A stretch of 64,000 nucleotides of DNA from Liolophura sinensis (lineage: Eukaryota; Mollusca; Polyplacophora; Chitonida; Chitonidae): positions 49,959,385 to 50,023,384 of the forward strand of contig NC_088295.1 of assembly GCF_032854445.1 (NCBI RefSeq), written 5' to 3'. A model generated the notes under the pieces. It had not been told where the DNA came from, made no database searches, and worked only from the letters and a program-made list of their open reading frames with translations. This document shows positions 13,001 through 24,462 of this stretch, piece after piece. Position 1 is the stretch's first letter. Each line of letters opens with the position of its first letter. The position numbers and the translations under genes are program-made.

Positions 13001-16000
13001 ACTATCTACCTGTTGGCTGAAGAAAATTTCACTCTGATCCAGAGGTAGAAGTTTGGACTCCAAATTCAGAGATTGCTGGTTCAAATCCCCTGTTGGCACG
13101 CCTCGTCACATAAGATCAGTAGGACTCTCAGAATCAAGCAAAATGAGCCCCCCAGTCATGGGTGAAACCATTTACTGTAATTGAAATTCTTCTTCCCATC
13201 AACGTTTGCAAGACCATTGGATACAGAATTGTTATACATTTATGAACTTTTCGTCATTTATAATTACAAAGGTTCTCAGTGACGTGTCAGTAGCTCACCA
13301 CTTGCGGTCTTGTAGAAGGCTTTTACAGCACTGATGGTGTACATGTGTACTGCTGATGGTGTGATTCTCCTGGCAGTCTTTCACAATAATTCCAGCTTCC
13401 CACCACAGTTAAACCAAAGACAGTACATCTCGCTCATTGTTTAACCTGGCTTGCACTCAATGAATGTTGTATTTTTATGTTTGTAGCCCACAGGTAAAGG
13501 TGTTGAAAGAGCCCAACCCCCCACGTATGGGACAAATGATGTTCCCCCCAGGAATGGCTGTACCCCCAGCCTTTCAAAAGCTCACAGAAGCTTTCATGGC
13601 AGCCACAGGTTAGTACAAATCATGTCACACATTTTGCAGAAATCAGCGATTTGTTTTTAGCAACGACAAGCAGTTCTGTAAGTTGCTGTGTCTGTCTGTT
13701 GGTGGGTCAAATTTTTGACATTCTATCTCTCAGCGTGGGCATTTCATTGACATTCTATCTTTTAGCATGGGCATTTCATTGACATTCTATCTTTTAGCAT
13801 GGGCATTTCATTGACATTCTATTTTTCAGCATTGGCATTTCATTGACATTCTATCTTCAGTATGGGCATTTCATTGACATTCTATCTTTTAGCATGGGCA
13901 TTTCATTGACATTCTATCTTTCAGCATGGGTATTTCATTTACATTCTATTTTTTAGCATTGGCATTTCATTGACATTCTATTTTTCAGTATGGGCATTTC
14001 ATTGACATTTTATCTTTCAGCATTGGCATTTCATTGACATTCTATCTTTTAGCATGGGCATTTCATTGACATTCTATCTCTCAGCATGGGCATTTCATTG
14101 ACATTCTATCTTTTAGCATGGGCATTTCATTGACATTCTATCTTTTAGCATGGGCATTTCATTGACATTCTATCTTTTAGCATGGGCATTTCATTGACAT
14201 TCTATTTTTCAGCATTGGCATTTCATTGACATTCTATCTTCAGTATGGGCATTTCATTGACATTCTATCTTTTAGCATGGGCATTTCATTGCCATTCTAT
14301 CTTTCAGCATGGGTATTTCATTTACATTCTATTTTTTAGCATTGGCATTTCATTGACATTTCATTGACATTCTATTTTTCAGTATGGGCATTTCATTGAC
14401 ATTTTATCTTTCAGCATTGGCATTTCATTGACATTCTATCTTTCAGCATGGGCATTTCATTTACATTCTATTTGTCGGCATGGGCATTTCATTGACATTC
14501 TTTTTTTTCGGCATGGGCATTTCATTGACATTCTATTTGTCAGCATGGGCATTTCACTGACATTTTATTTTTCGGCATGGGCATTTCATTGACATTCTAT
14601 TTTTCAGCATGGGCATTTCATTGACATTTTATTTTTCAGCATGGGCATTTCATTGACATTCTATCTTTCAGCATGGGCATTTCATTGACATTCTATCTTT
14701 CAGCTTGGGCATTTCATTTAATTGATGGGCCATTGTGCATGAGGACATGAAACTGCTTGTTATTTTTTTGTTTTTGTTTCTTTTGTTATATTACAAGTCT
14801 GGCAGCAATGACCCAGAAGCCTCTAATCAGTGGGATGGCTGTGAGTTAAAATCCAGCTTATGCTGGCTTCCTCTCTGGTCGTACTTGGGAAGGTCTGTCA
14901 ACAACCTGCGGATAGTCATGGGTTTCCGAAGGCTCTACCTAGTTTCTCCATACTACAATGCTAGCCACTGTCATAATCGAAATATTTTTGAGTACTGTTA
15001 TGGCATAAAACCCCAATCAAATAAATAAATAAATATTACCGTACACTAAATGACCTAAAGTTTCACCCCAGGACTAGGAAAGTGTATCCCAGGATTCATT
15101 CCAGTGGTTGTGGTTGTTACTGACTGGGTGCCGTGGGAGAGCATCCGGGGATTGGTGGTCAGGGGATTATACTCACTGTTCAAGAGTGTAATCAAGAAGC
15201 TCGTGGTTCACTGAGCAGTTAGTCTATACGCACTTACCACCAACAGTTCATGTTTTCCTCAGTTTTAATCATAATAACTTTAGTACATGCACTTCGCAAC
15301 AGGTTGATTGTATTATTATTGTTATTTTGCGATAAATGCGAATTAGGGAAAAAAACTCTGTGGAGATTAGGCGTGACTACCCAGTGCCTTTGCGCATGTG
15401 GAGTGTAATGTCAATTATCCATTTTTAAACTGCAGGGCTGTCCATATACAAAGCTGTAGCAGAATTCAGCATACTGCGAATCCGCGAAACTAGGCCTACC
15501 ATCAGAGAAGATGAAGTTGTCAAATTGCAATGAAAGTGACACCTATATGTACACACATGCATTTACACCACTGCAGCAAAACATTTTTTGTTCATTCTGG
15601 CATAATTTGAAAGGCTGTCAGCTTCTGCCCATATTTCGTAAACGTGAATACTTAATTTACTTAATATTTCATCGAGTCCCCTCAGATGAAATTTTAGTCA
15701 TACAGATTGCTTTTATCTACATGTAGATACAAGCCTCTTACAATCACAGGACTCGAAATTTCCACATGTCTACTCATCAATCCCGTGATTTTTGCTGGCA
15801 AAAGGCAAAACAATAATCTTATCTGTTTCTGGTTACACGTAAAGCTTATCTGGCCAAAACTGTATACAGGAGATCATAAAACATTTTCCTTATAAAGCCA
15901 GTGACAGCGTTGTGCGAACTCCTTATGTGAAAACTCAAACAAATCCTGTCTCCCGATATGCCGGACTGACAAACAGTGCTACCAAAAAAGGGGTAAAAGT

Positions 16001-18696
16001 AAATCGTGGTAGTTTTCGGAAACATTGCGTGGAGTATGTTTTCTGTGTTTAATGGAGGATCCCGATATCAAAACGCGGGAAAAGGATCTCTTCTGCAATA
16101 GGATCACAGTTCTGACTGTAAAGAAACAAAATCTGCGTGTTGACTGACATAATAAATTGGAATTACATGGACTCGGGAAACTGATGGCAGATATGTCTCA
16201 GTGAAATTCATCTTTAACTGAAATACATTTGTACACATATTCGTTGCATAATGAGGGCTCTCAGCAGACAACCCCTTTCACCAGATAACGGTGTGAGGTG
16301 ACGTCCACTTAGGCCTAACCCAAATAATCGGTTTGTCTGCAGTGTACATTGTTTGGCGTGGTCATGCTTCAGACAGTGTTTGGAATTTATAAGTTTGTAA
16401 TAGACATCACCTGTCTTAATACTTTCTTCACTTTCATTCATTGGTATATTTAGAGATGTATATGTAGGCGTGTGAGTCAAGAGACATGCACACCTCACTG
16501 TCAGTGACTTGACCCCATGCGGTGAGGATTAGCAAACCAGAGCTGCTAATGTAATGAAACGGGCGGGGGGCTTTATCACTGTCCTCTATTGTTTTGCCGG
16601 CAACTCCGATGGTGCGAAAGTAAACAACAGTAACTTACATGTGAAACTTTAGGTTATTTACCATAATGCTATATAATTTCTACTTTTCCTACATGTATGT
16701 GTTAGGCTCCCTAATATGTAAATATCATCAAAAAAACTGTGGAGATAAGTGCATGCATATGAAGGTAAGGGTGTTTATTTGTATGTCTTGTACTCTTGCA
16801 GGTCCGGGTCAGAGTGGCCATATCCTGCCCACAGGAGCAACCATATCTAACAAACTGCCTGAGTTTCAGGCAGCCCAGATTGACCAGTCCAGCCTGTCGT
16901 CTGCAGCTGAGCTTATATCCGCTGTTACCCGAGTTCTCAGTGACACACTGGTCAAACAAGTGGATGCGGTCTTTCAGTTTGAAGTAACAGGGGTAAACGG
17001 AGGAATCTACTACCTGGATCTGAAACATGGTATGAATGTGTACTTTTTAACAATTACAGTGCACATCTAAAAATAGGTGCCAGTATTATATAACACTGGC
17101 ATTTAGTCTTACCACCATGTTTTTAAAACTGTTCAGGCACCTGTTTCCCAGACTTAATCTATCAGCTGTTACATGTAAGTCCTTTCTTTACCACTGGACC
17201 GCTTTAGGGGCCTAACATTTAGATCGTCTGCCTCGAAATCAGGAAACCCAGGATCAAACCTGGGTCAGGTCATACCAAAGACTTTAAGAATGGTACTTGT
17301 TGCTGCTTCGCTTGCTGCACAGCACTGAGAGTTTAGAACAAGGAAGAAGGACTGGGTGGCCTGATGTCAGTATGGTGTGACTGCATGGGGTGTCAAGCCT
17401 GGTGTCTTCGACATGATACTTTAGTGATGATTTGCCACAAGAAGACACAGTATGTATACACACTCCTAATGACTCTTCGTTATATGGCTGAAAAAGTCAT
17501 ATGACTGAAAAATTGTTAACTACAAAGTTAAACCCCAAGCATACATTCATTCTCATTGCCACTTTCAGTTGACTTACATGCTCACTGTGCATCTGGCACA
17601 ATTATTAGGACATTTAGTCTAAGACAGACTTCAGATTTAAAATCTGGAATTTTGTCAGGAACACGTAACTGCCAACCATAGATCTGACCTCCAGTATTTA
17701 AGTTAATCATCAATCATTCATTCAATCCAAGGCAGACATCTAATCTAAAAGGTCATCCAACCCAGCCAAAGCTGAACTTTCACACATGATAGACCTTTCT
17801 GGGTTGTCAATCAAGCACACGCATTTGACCAGTCATAATCAGTACTGTTGCCAGCAAGTCAAATGTATGTCCCACACATTGTTTACAAATGTTCAAGTGC
17901 TCTGTGACGACAATGGCAATCGGGAATGAAATGAAAAGTAATGTGGTCACGTGAAGGGGTGGTGGGACATTGGGTGTGGTGGATCCATCCATTGGTGGCA
18001 AATGCTTTCCTCTGTTGCCAGCTTGACCATTATTTTTGCAGAAGAATCACTTTGAGTATGCCAGAAGAAAGTAAATCTCAGCCTACACAGAGATGACTTA
18101 ACTGGTTACACAATTGGACCCAATAGCTGATGGCCTTTTAATAATGAACTGTATATAGGTAATGACTGTGGTGCAACTCACAGCAGTTTTTTTTTTTTCA
18201 TGTTGCAGTTGTGTGACACTGACATTTTGACAGTGCAATTTGAGTAATTATTTAATAGTGATTGGTTACAATTCGTTCCAGCTGATGAGTCATACATGGT
18301 TACGATGCCATTCAGTTCAGTTGTCAGATACTGTTGGAAGACTACGTCAGAGTACAACTCGTGCCAATTCCATTTGAGTTGCTTTATTTTGCATACACAT
18401 TCACTTACAACACTGCACAATGGTTGGTTTGAATTGAGTGTTCAGTCACTCTGATGTATCATGTTAGCCCTTAATGCTATCTGTTGTTGACAGGTGGAGG
18501 TTCAGTGGGGGAAGGACCACCCCATTGTGACCCTGATGCGACCTTGACCCTTGACATTGAAGACCTGAAGGCTATGTTCAGTGAGCAGCTGAACCCACTG
18601 CAAGCCTACATGAGCGGTCGCCTTAGAGTAGCAGGAGATCTCTCAGCTGCCATGAAACTGGAGGACTTGGTGAAACGTCTCAACTCAAAATCATAA
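7013..18696 (+). CDS. STOML1: Stomatin-like protein 1 (SPFH + SCP2 domains), nine exons
   Basis: Membrane-associated stomatin-family protein; in animals STOML1/UNC-24 sits on endosomal and plasma membranes and modulates channels and sterol distribution. Coding exons: 7013-7190, 8754-8860, 9739-9805, 10251-10333, 12088-12291, 12855-12910, 13487-13608, 16802-17029, 18494-18696; all introns are GT-AG and every phase joins, giving 415 residues (human about 398). Residues 3-10 hold a tyrosine motif (KYMPVPL) placed like the endosomal sorting signal of vertebrate STOML1. Residues 72-94 form the membrane hairpin with a central Pro (TFPVS). The SPFH domain follows (VVFRLGRIQ, RMRAFSVPPQQ, QDGAVVEMGANIYFRI, WGVEVTRVEI). 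The C-terminal SCP2 domain, about 305-412, ends LQAYMSGRLRVAGDLSAAMK, very close to the vertebrate end. The ATG at 7013 is the first in frame after an upstream pyrimidine-rich stretch; a 5' untranslated exon boundary just before it cannot be excluded. Confidence 0.96.
7205..7660 (+). repeat. 63-64 bp minisatellite, about seven copies, in STOML1 intron 1
   Basis: gggagacagtgtctgcc recurs at 7218, 7282, 7346, 7409, 7472, 7535 and 7599, spaced 63 or 64 bp, with over 95% identity between units. It begins only about 15 bp after the intron-1 splice donor at 7191. Long open frames across it on the minus strand are a by-product of the stop-free unit. Confidence 0.95.
8201..8300 (+). repeat. 20-bp tandem repeat, five copies, in STOML1 intron 1
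   Basis: Five consecutive 20-bp units of the form acttgaacagtattggctgt. The last three are identical and the first two differ at a few bases. Confidence 0.95.
8455..8560 (+). mobile_element. 3' fragment of the tRNA-derived SINE
   Basis: Matches the 3' half of the 18964-19239 SINE: tcatgggttttccccagttt, then gtacaagtgaaatattcttg, then acacaccaatt. No head is present; this is a 5'-truncated copy within STOML1 intron 1. Confidence 0.7.
10541..10893 (+). mobile_element. Second SINE family (tRNA-like head, 'gttaaaccccaagcactcac' tail), in STOML1 intron 4
   Basis: The head gcccgatagctcagttggta resembles an RNA polymerase III box A, followed about 45 bp later by a degenerate box B (gcagatccagggtcagtcc). 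The element ends gactgaaaaattgtttagtg then gttaaaccccaagcactcac with a short CACT repeat. Copies sharing the tail lie at 17198-17555 and 21820-22130. The middle of this copy differs from those, so it may be a subfamily or a composite. Confidence 0.7.
13715..14725 (+). repeat. About 31-copy, ~32-bp minisatellite in STOML1 intron 7
   Basis: Units follow the pattern gggcatttcattgacattct then atctttcagcat, about 31-33 bp each, with variants (ttttag, tttcag, ttcgg). There is higher-order structure: a run of about seven variant units starting near 13822 recurs near 14200, roughly 380 bp apart. The array lies 105 bp after the intron-7 donor. Confidence 0.95.
14801..15034 (+). mobile_element. tRNA-derived SINE in STOML1 intron 7
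   Basis: A near-complete copy of the 18964-19239 family lacking the first few dozen bases: ggctgtgagttaaaatccag (box-B region), tcgtacttgggaaggtctgt, then tactgttatggcataaaacc and an (aaat)n tail at 15022-15034. Confidence 0.85.
17198..17555 (+). mobile_element. Second-family SINE in STOML1 intron 8
   Basis: tRNA-like head (cctaacatttagatcgtctg, then box-B-like aggatcaaacctgggtca), a body with tggtacttgttgctgcttcg and ggcctgatgtcagtatggtg, and the diagnostic tail gtcatatgactgaaaaattg then gttaaaccccaagcatacat. The body matches 21820-22130 closely. Confidence 0.8.
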
Positions 18697-18963
18697 TATC
18701 ATTGCATTGTACAACACTTTGGGTGGTCGGAGCACAAATGTACATATTTTCATGTAGCCTTTTTTTTTTGTTGGCATTGATTTACATTGATTTTTAATGA
18801 TTCATAAGCGATATCAGACTAATTCGAATAATGTGATATGTTAATTCAGTAATCCAACTAATAAGCTCTTCGAAACTTCTAATTCGATTTCGAAACATGG
18901 TAAAGCTGAAGACAACAAAATGAGAATGGTCACAAGAACTGTACCTGTATATCAAGCATTGGA

Positions 18964-19239
18964 GGGCCTCCGTGGCTCAGTTGGTTAGTACGCTAGCGCA
19001 GCGTAATGACCCAAGAGTTTCTCACCAATGCGGTCGCTGTGAGTTCAAGTCCAGCTCATGCTGGCTTCCTCTCCGGCCGTATGTGGGAAGGTTTGCCAGC
19101 AACCTGTAGATTTTGGAGATGGGTTTACACCAGGCTCTGCCCGATTTCCACCCACCATAATGCTGGCCGCCATCGTATAAGTGAAATATTCTTGAGTATG
19201 GTGTAAAACACCAATCAAATAAATAAATAAATAAATAAA
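18964..19239 (+). mobile_element. Full-length tRNA-derived SINE (reference copy of the main family)
   Basis: The tRNA-like head has a box A (tggctcagttggttagt) and box B (gagttcaagtcca). The body reads ggcttcctctccggccgtat, then cccaccataatgctggccgc, then gtgaaatattcttgagtatg, and it ends ccaatcaaataaataaataa. It lies about 270 bp downstream of the STOML1 stop. Other copies in this window are at 6259, 8455, 14801, 22211, 30240, 32426, 51531, 54349 and 63399. Confidence 0.9.
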
Positions 19240-19564
19240 CAAGCATTGGCCATCTTAGGAGAAGCAGGTTTGACAAAAACTAGGAACTTATTTTCACATA
19301 TTGTACACAAAAACAAATGATGTGCCCACCGTATTATATACTGCATTGTCTGAGATCTGTGATGTTTATGGCACTTTTGGTTTTTGGGTGACATGGGTAA
19401 ATCATGACAAGACTAAAGGACATCACACTTCTGCCGTAAGCCCACTTGCAAATCATCTGTAACAGGCTTCTGGCATTCTACTGCCATTCACCCAGCCTTT
19501 ATCTGTTGAGGGTGTACAGTTATCCTGATACATGATTTTCCTGGTTCATGTATGATGACATATG

Positions 19565-19870
19565 GCAACCAGCTCATTCATTGTTCAACCCATTTACGGT
19601 CAGCTTCGTTATTCAGTATTAAACCAATGCCAACCAATTCATTCAGTGCTAAACACAATGGAGACCAGCTCAATCAGTGTTAAACCCACTGATGACCAGC
19701 TTATTTGGTGTTAAACCCAATGAAGACATGCTCATTCAGTAGTTAGCCCAATGACAACCAGCCCATTCAGTGTTAAACTCAATGACGACCAGCTCCTTTA
19801 ATACTAAACCCAATGGCAACCAGTTCAGTGTTAAACCCAATGGTGACCAGCTTTAATATGGTGTTAAAAC
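19565..19870 (+). repeat. Degenerate tandem repeat of 'gttaaacccaatg..gaccagctcattcagt' type
   Basis: About eight imperfect units of roughly 30-45 bp built on cattcagtgttaaacccaat followed by accagctc. The unit length drifts and the copies are old. Confidence 0.8.
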
Positions 19871-20870
19871 ATGCTAATAACTCACTGTTCGGTGCACTGT
19901 AAGGAACTTTTTCCATGGCTTGTAGATTTTGGAGATGTACAGATCAGCGTTTGGCCGAGTAAACTTGAAATTGTGCGGCTTTGTGGAAGGCCTTGAATAT
20001 GTGGTGTAAGCAAGTAGCAAGAGCTCATTTGATCTACCAAGAATGTTAAGTAGCTGTGACAGGAGTCAGTAGTAAATCTTGGCACGCAGGCCAAGTGATT
20101 ATATAATCTGCCTATATTATGCCTTTATGTATTTTTCATATACATGTATATGTGTTATGTTAATTTTATGTGTTGGTCACCTAAATTTATACTACACTTG
20201 TAAAACCATTTTCTTTTTATATTATATATGATCTCAGATTTTACTGGTTTTCAATCGTTAGACATCTGTCTGTTTGTCCGTCTGCTCATTTGCCTAGCTC
20301 CTACCTCTAGAACAGATAAAACTTGCCACATTGGCACTTTGACATGAGAAAGAACCCTGTTTACACCCAAGATCTTAACAACTAACACTACTGTTATTTG
20401 TTACATGTCCTTTAGACCAGGGGGGGGTTTGAGCGCAATGCAGAGTATTTTGTTAAGTGTGTGCAGTCGGTATTCAACGACGCAGGTGTACGATTGAATT
20501 CTACTTATTACCTCTTCCATGCAGGTAAAGGTATCGGGCATTTATTTGTCTGTCAGCTACATTACGGAAAATGTTATGCACGGATTTGGATGAAATTTTG
20601 TGCACAGGTCAGCCTGAAAATCCATTAAATTTTCTTGTCCAAGGAAATATTCAAACCATTCTTCACTATTAAACAATACAATGTAGGACCAGAATGAAGA
20701 ATAGGGTCTCTATTTCAGTAGTGATCGCTCGGATTAGTCGAGTTTGTTGGAGCAGAGGTTTGCACTCTCGGCATGCCTTCTAGTTTGGTTGGTGGTAATG
20801 ACGTGCTGAAGAATTATTCACTCACTTGACTATGGTTAGGTATTTGGGTGGTGAGAAACCGCAGTGTCTG
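19871..20870. other. Intergenic AT-rich DNA
   Basis: Nothing gene-like is visible on either strand; only short frames without family resemblance or flanking splice signals. Confidence 0.55.
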
Positions 20871-20872
20871 CA

Positions 20873-21345
20873 GTAAACCACTGCCCTTTGTTGGGCACAT
20901 GGAAAACCACAGCCCTTCAGTGGGCACATGGAAAACCACCACCTTTCGTTGGGCATATGGAAAACCACCAGCTTTCCTTGGGCACATGGAAAACCACCAC
21001 CTTTCCTTGGGCACATGGAAAACCACCGCCCTTCATTGGGCACATGGAAAACCACCACCTTTCATTGGGCACACGGAAAACCACCACCCTTCATTGTGCA
21101 CACGGAAAACCACCACCCTTCATTGAGCACATGGAAAAACCACCGCCCTTCATTGGGCACATGGAAAACCACCACCCTTCTTTGGGAACATGGAAAACCA
21201 CCGCCCTTCATTGGGCACACGGAAACCACCACCTTTCATTGGGCACCTGGAAAACCACCACCCTTCATTGGGCACACGGAAAACCACCGCCGTTCATTGA
21301 GCACATGGAAAACCACTGCCCTTCACTAGGCACATGGAAAACCTC
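20873..21345 (+). repeat. 29-bp minisatellite, about 16 copies
   Basis: Unit: gggcacatggaaaaccacca followed by cccttcatt. Starts at 20893, 20922, 20951 and 20980 show the 29-bp period. The unit contains no stop codon in several frames, so long frames are open in all three plus-strand phases and two minus-strand phases; because 29 is not a multiple of three, each of these frames would encode a 29-residue repeat. I regard these as non-coding. Confidence 0.93.
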
Positions 21346-21819
21346 CCCACCTGACCTAAGCCCACAGATAGATCAGGCAGAATCGAATGGTTGATTAGAA
21401 CCTGCAACCTCATTGGTCATGGGCAGTGTGTTAGAAACGGGGGGAAAATAAAATATTTACATCAGAAGAGCCTATTTAAATACCACCATTACATTCATCT
21501 GTTTGAACAGAACAAATCACTCAGTTTTAATTATGAGAGAACTCATTACTGTATTTTGATGTCTGAAAATTAAAATATAGACCTGACTTTGGCATGACAC
21601 ACTGACAAAAGGGGCAAACAAATGGCTAAAATTAATACTTCTGGTGGGAAAACTGGGACAGGGGGAAGTGGGGGTGCAGTTTTAAAGTCTATCCCAGCAC
21701 ATTAGAGGGTCCAGGGGCTGGTTAGGCCAACCGAAGATTGTCAAACAGATGAGTTCAGAGTGAATTTGTCTTTGGGCAATTTTTTTCAATAAGTGCTAAA
21801 AGTCTTATCTAATCAACCG

Positions 21820-22130
21820 CTTGGATGGCTTAATGGTTAGAGCAAATTTAAATCTGGTCTTTAAAATGGTACTTGTTGCTACTTCGCTTGGCGCTCAGCA
21901 CTGAGAGGTTAGAGCAAAGAAACAGGACTGGTTGGCCCGGTGTCAGTATAATGTGACAGGGTGGGACGTCCGGTCCCGGTGTCTTCAAAGGAGGTAGCTT
22001 TTTGGCAGGATGGACTCGCCCCCACAAAGAGACAGTACACCTTCGTACTTACCCCTTTTGAGTGACTCCTCGTCGTCATACGATTGAAAAGTTTTAACAG
22101 TGTTAAACCCCAAGCATTCACTCATTCTTA
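21820..22130 (+). mobile_element. Second-family SINE
   Basis: Head ggatggcttaatggttagag, body tggtacttgttgctacttcg and cagcactgagaggttagagc and ggcccggtgtcagtataatg, tail cgtcatacgattgaaaag then gttaaaccccaagcattcac. It is strongly similar to 17198-17555. Confidence 0.85.
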
Positions 22131-22210
22131 TCTGATAGACAGAAAATTAGGTAATTCAAAATATAATTCTTTCTTCACGTAATTTGCGAAAATAGTAAAA
22201 GATTTTACTT

Positions 22211-22380
22211 GATTTGATTGGTGTTTTACGCTGTTCTCAAGAATATTTCCCTTAAATTATTATGGTGGGTGCAAACCCAGGACTATCCGCAGGTTGCTTG
22301 GAAGACCTTCCCATGTACCACCAGAAAGGAAGTGATCCCATTGGACAGAGGCTCCTGAGTCATTGCTCTGCACTGGCACT
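22211..22380 (-). mobile_element. Main-family SINE, reverse orientation, partly decayed
   Basis: Begins with the reversed tail gatttgattggtgttttacg, continues tattatggtgggtgcaaacc and actatccgcaggttgcttgg, and fades near gagtcattgctctgcactgg. Confidence 0.8.
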
Positions 22381-22384
22381 CCAA

Positions 22385-23165
22385 CTACAAGCCCACTACC
22401 CTATACACTTGAGGTACATGAAAAACCTACTGTGTACCTAAAGCCATCAGTCAGTGACAGCTGAATTCAAAACAGCGACATTCATCAGAGTCAACGACCC
22501 CGTGGAAAATATGCTTTAGAGCCAAAACTGGAGAAGAGGTCCTCAAAATTGTCTGTTTCAAACAATATTTCAGATAAATTGTCAGTTCAGATACATCTAG
22601 GCGAACAGAGTAAACTCAATTTTGAACATCCAAAACACAACACTGGATTATGACGTCTCAAAATCAGTATATATTTTGGTGATAAATTTGACACCCACAA
22701 GTATAGACAGAAGGACATGCGCAGAGACAAATGGCTAACATTAATAGCAATAGTGAATTGGGGTAACACTGGAGATCATCAGGTGCTTTGAAACCTGAAT
22801 CCTGGAGCCAGCTATACAAGCTTGTCAGAAACTGGCCTGGCAAGTAACCAGTTATTACCCAGGACATCTTTTACTATAGTTAAGTTCATATTACTTAATA
22901 CAGTATACATTTAAATTTGACTTTTTTTTTTAAGACTTTTCATTTCGACAGCTTTACAATCTTTTGTTCAGAATGGAAGACTTGCAGTTTAAATACTTAT
23001 AAAATGTGGTGTGGTGAAGTTGGATGGTAGTTAAGCCCGCTTGATAATACAGAAGCAGAAAGATATTGAATGTATATGTATAGTTACAACTGGTAAAAGT
23101 TTGACATATGGGAGCTGCATAGCAGTATATGCATGGTGGAGTTATCTTTCATCCTGAACAATTCG
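22385..23165. other. Intergenic DNA, no gene recognised
   Basis: Two short minus-strand frames (22587-22867) are leucine- and cysteine-rich but have no splice context or family similarity. Nothing else is seen. Confidence 0.5.
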
Positions 23166-23209
23166 TGATTTACCGGACCTATCCGGAACCATACAGGAGG
23201 GTTGTACCC

Positions 23210-23574
23210 TCAGCCCGAAGTACAAACCCCCTGTAGGTGACATGATAGGTCTGGTATGAGACTCCCCGGATCAGGCCTCTGGCTGGCCCCAGAAGCTGGA
23301 CGTGGAGGTTGATACCCCAGCCAGGGACCAGCACAGCTGCAAATCTGAGGCCAGAGGTCCTCTGTGGTAACCCCAACAAACTCTGGGGTGCTGCCCTGGC
23401 CCACCTTTGTGGTCAAATTCTGGGCACTTTTGGGGAAATCAATAATTTCCAAATACGTGCTTTTGATACGCTTGAATGCCTTGAATGATGGTGTAAGTAG
23501 TCCAAGAAGGATCTTTTTGCAGGTGCCTGTTCCTTTTGGCTTCCCCTGCAATAAAGAGCATTTCAAAGTGTATG
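23210..23574 (-). CDS. Candidate secreted protein, alternative/last exon copy A
   Basis: Tandem copy of the 24098-24462 exon with exactly the same length, 365 nt, the same entry phase and a stop at the same codon. About one residue in five differs. The block IKSTYLEIIDFPKSAQN is unchanged and the flanks carry mostly amino-acid-changing substitutions. The acceptor is attttttttttttaaatctgcag-like, behind a run of T. No AATAAA is visible within several hundred bases after its stop, so it may be unused, or used only by internal splicing. It could be a mutually exclusive or alternative last exon sharing the signal-peptide exon, or a decaying duplicate. Confidence 0.35.
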
Positions 23575-24097
23575 CTGCAGATTTAAAAAAAAAAAAAATA
23601 GCAGCTGTAAAATCCAAAGTATCCCTGTCTAAACACGTGTTAGAATTAGAGATACATACTGTAATTAAAGCTAATATGCATTTCATGATCATTTTATGTT
23701 TGGTTTTTGATTTTACATGTTTTAAATATAGTTGCTGTACTCTTCACAAAGAAAGCTGGAAGATTTTGTCTTTCATTTTTACATGAAAATTACATGTTTG
23801 ACAACAATTCCACTATCAGTTGTGGGAGCCACATCTCTTTCCGAACACAATGCTATCCACAGGGAAGTCTGTTGAATGGTGATGAAGATGTGTTCTTGTA
23901 ACACACTAGATGTGTTCTTGTAACGAACTAAATGTGTCTTTGGTGGTATAATGTTCTATACCATAACAACAAAATGACAATGAAATTAACAGATTTATTT
24001 TTTTATTCGACAGTACCAAATTTAAAACCACCAACTATTGGCAAGATACTAACCAACTTTGGCACTCTACCCAGAACCATACAGGAGAGTTGTTCTC

Positions 24098-24462
24098 TCA
24101 TCCCAGAGCACAAACCCCCTGTAGGTTATGTGATAGGTGCGGTAAGAGACTCCCCGGATCAGGCCTCTGGCTGGCCTCAGATGCTGGACATGGAGGTTGA
24201 TGCCCTAGCCAAGGATCAGCACATCTGCAAATCTGAGACCAGAGGTCCTCTGTGGTAACCCCAACAAACTCTGGGGTGCTGCCCTGGCCCACCTTTGTGG
24301 TCCAATTCTGGGCACTTTTGGGGAAATCAATAATTTCCAAATACGTGCTTTTGATACACTTGACTGCCTTGAATGTTGTTGTAAGCAGTTCAAGAGGGAT
24401 CTTTCTGCAGGTGCCTGTTCCTATCGGTTTCCCCTGCAAGAAAGAGCATTTCAAAGTGTATG
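24098..24462 (-). CDS. Candidate secreted protein, alternative/last exon copy B
   Basis: Joined to the signal-peptide exon (25365-25422) this gives 140 residues: the split codon encodes Thr, followed by YTLKCSFLQGKPIGTGTC, then IKSTYLEIIDFPKSAQN and GQGSTPEFVGVTTEDLW, ending at a stop at 24098. The acceptor is a long T-rich tract ending ttaaatcttgcag. Two AATAAA signals on the minus strand (24002-24007 and 23994-23999) lie about 90 nt after the stop, suggesting a terminal exon. A possible internal donor (AAG before GTGGGC, near 24290) would instead end the exon in phase 0. I recognise no domain; the Cys-rich C-terminal third looks less protein-like. Confidence 0.4.

Noticed and set aside
13715-14725. 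CRISPR-like regular array
   Set aside because: Units are contiguous with no unique spacers, in an animal intron; an ordinary minisatellite.
18964-19050. Possible tRNA gene (box A and box B present)
   Set aside because: No cloverleaf can be completed, and the sequence continues into a SINE body and A/T-rich tail.
20814-21394. Several overlapping frames of up to 176 codons in both strands
   Set aside because: All are readings of one 29-bp minisatellite; no splice sites, signal peptide or family resemblance.
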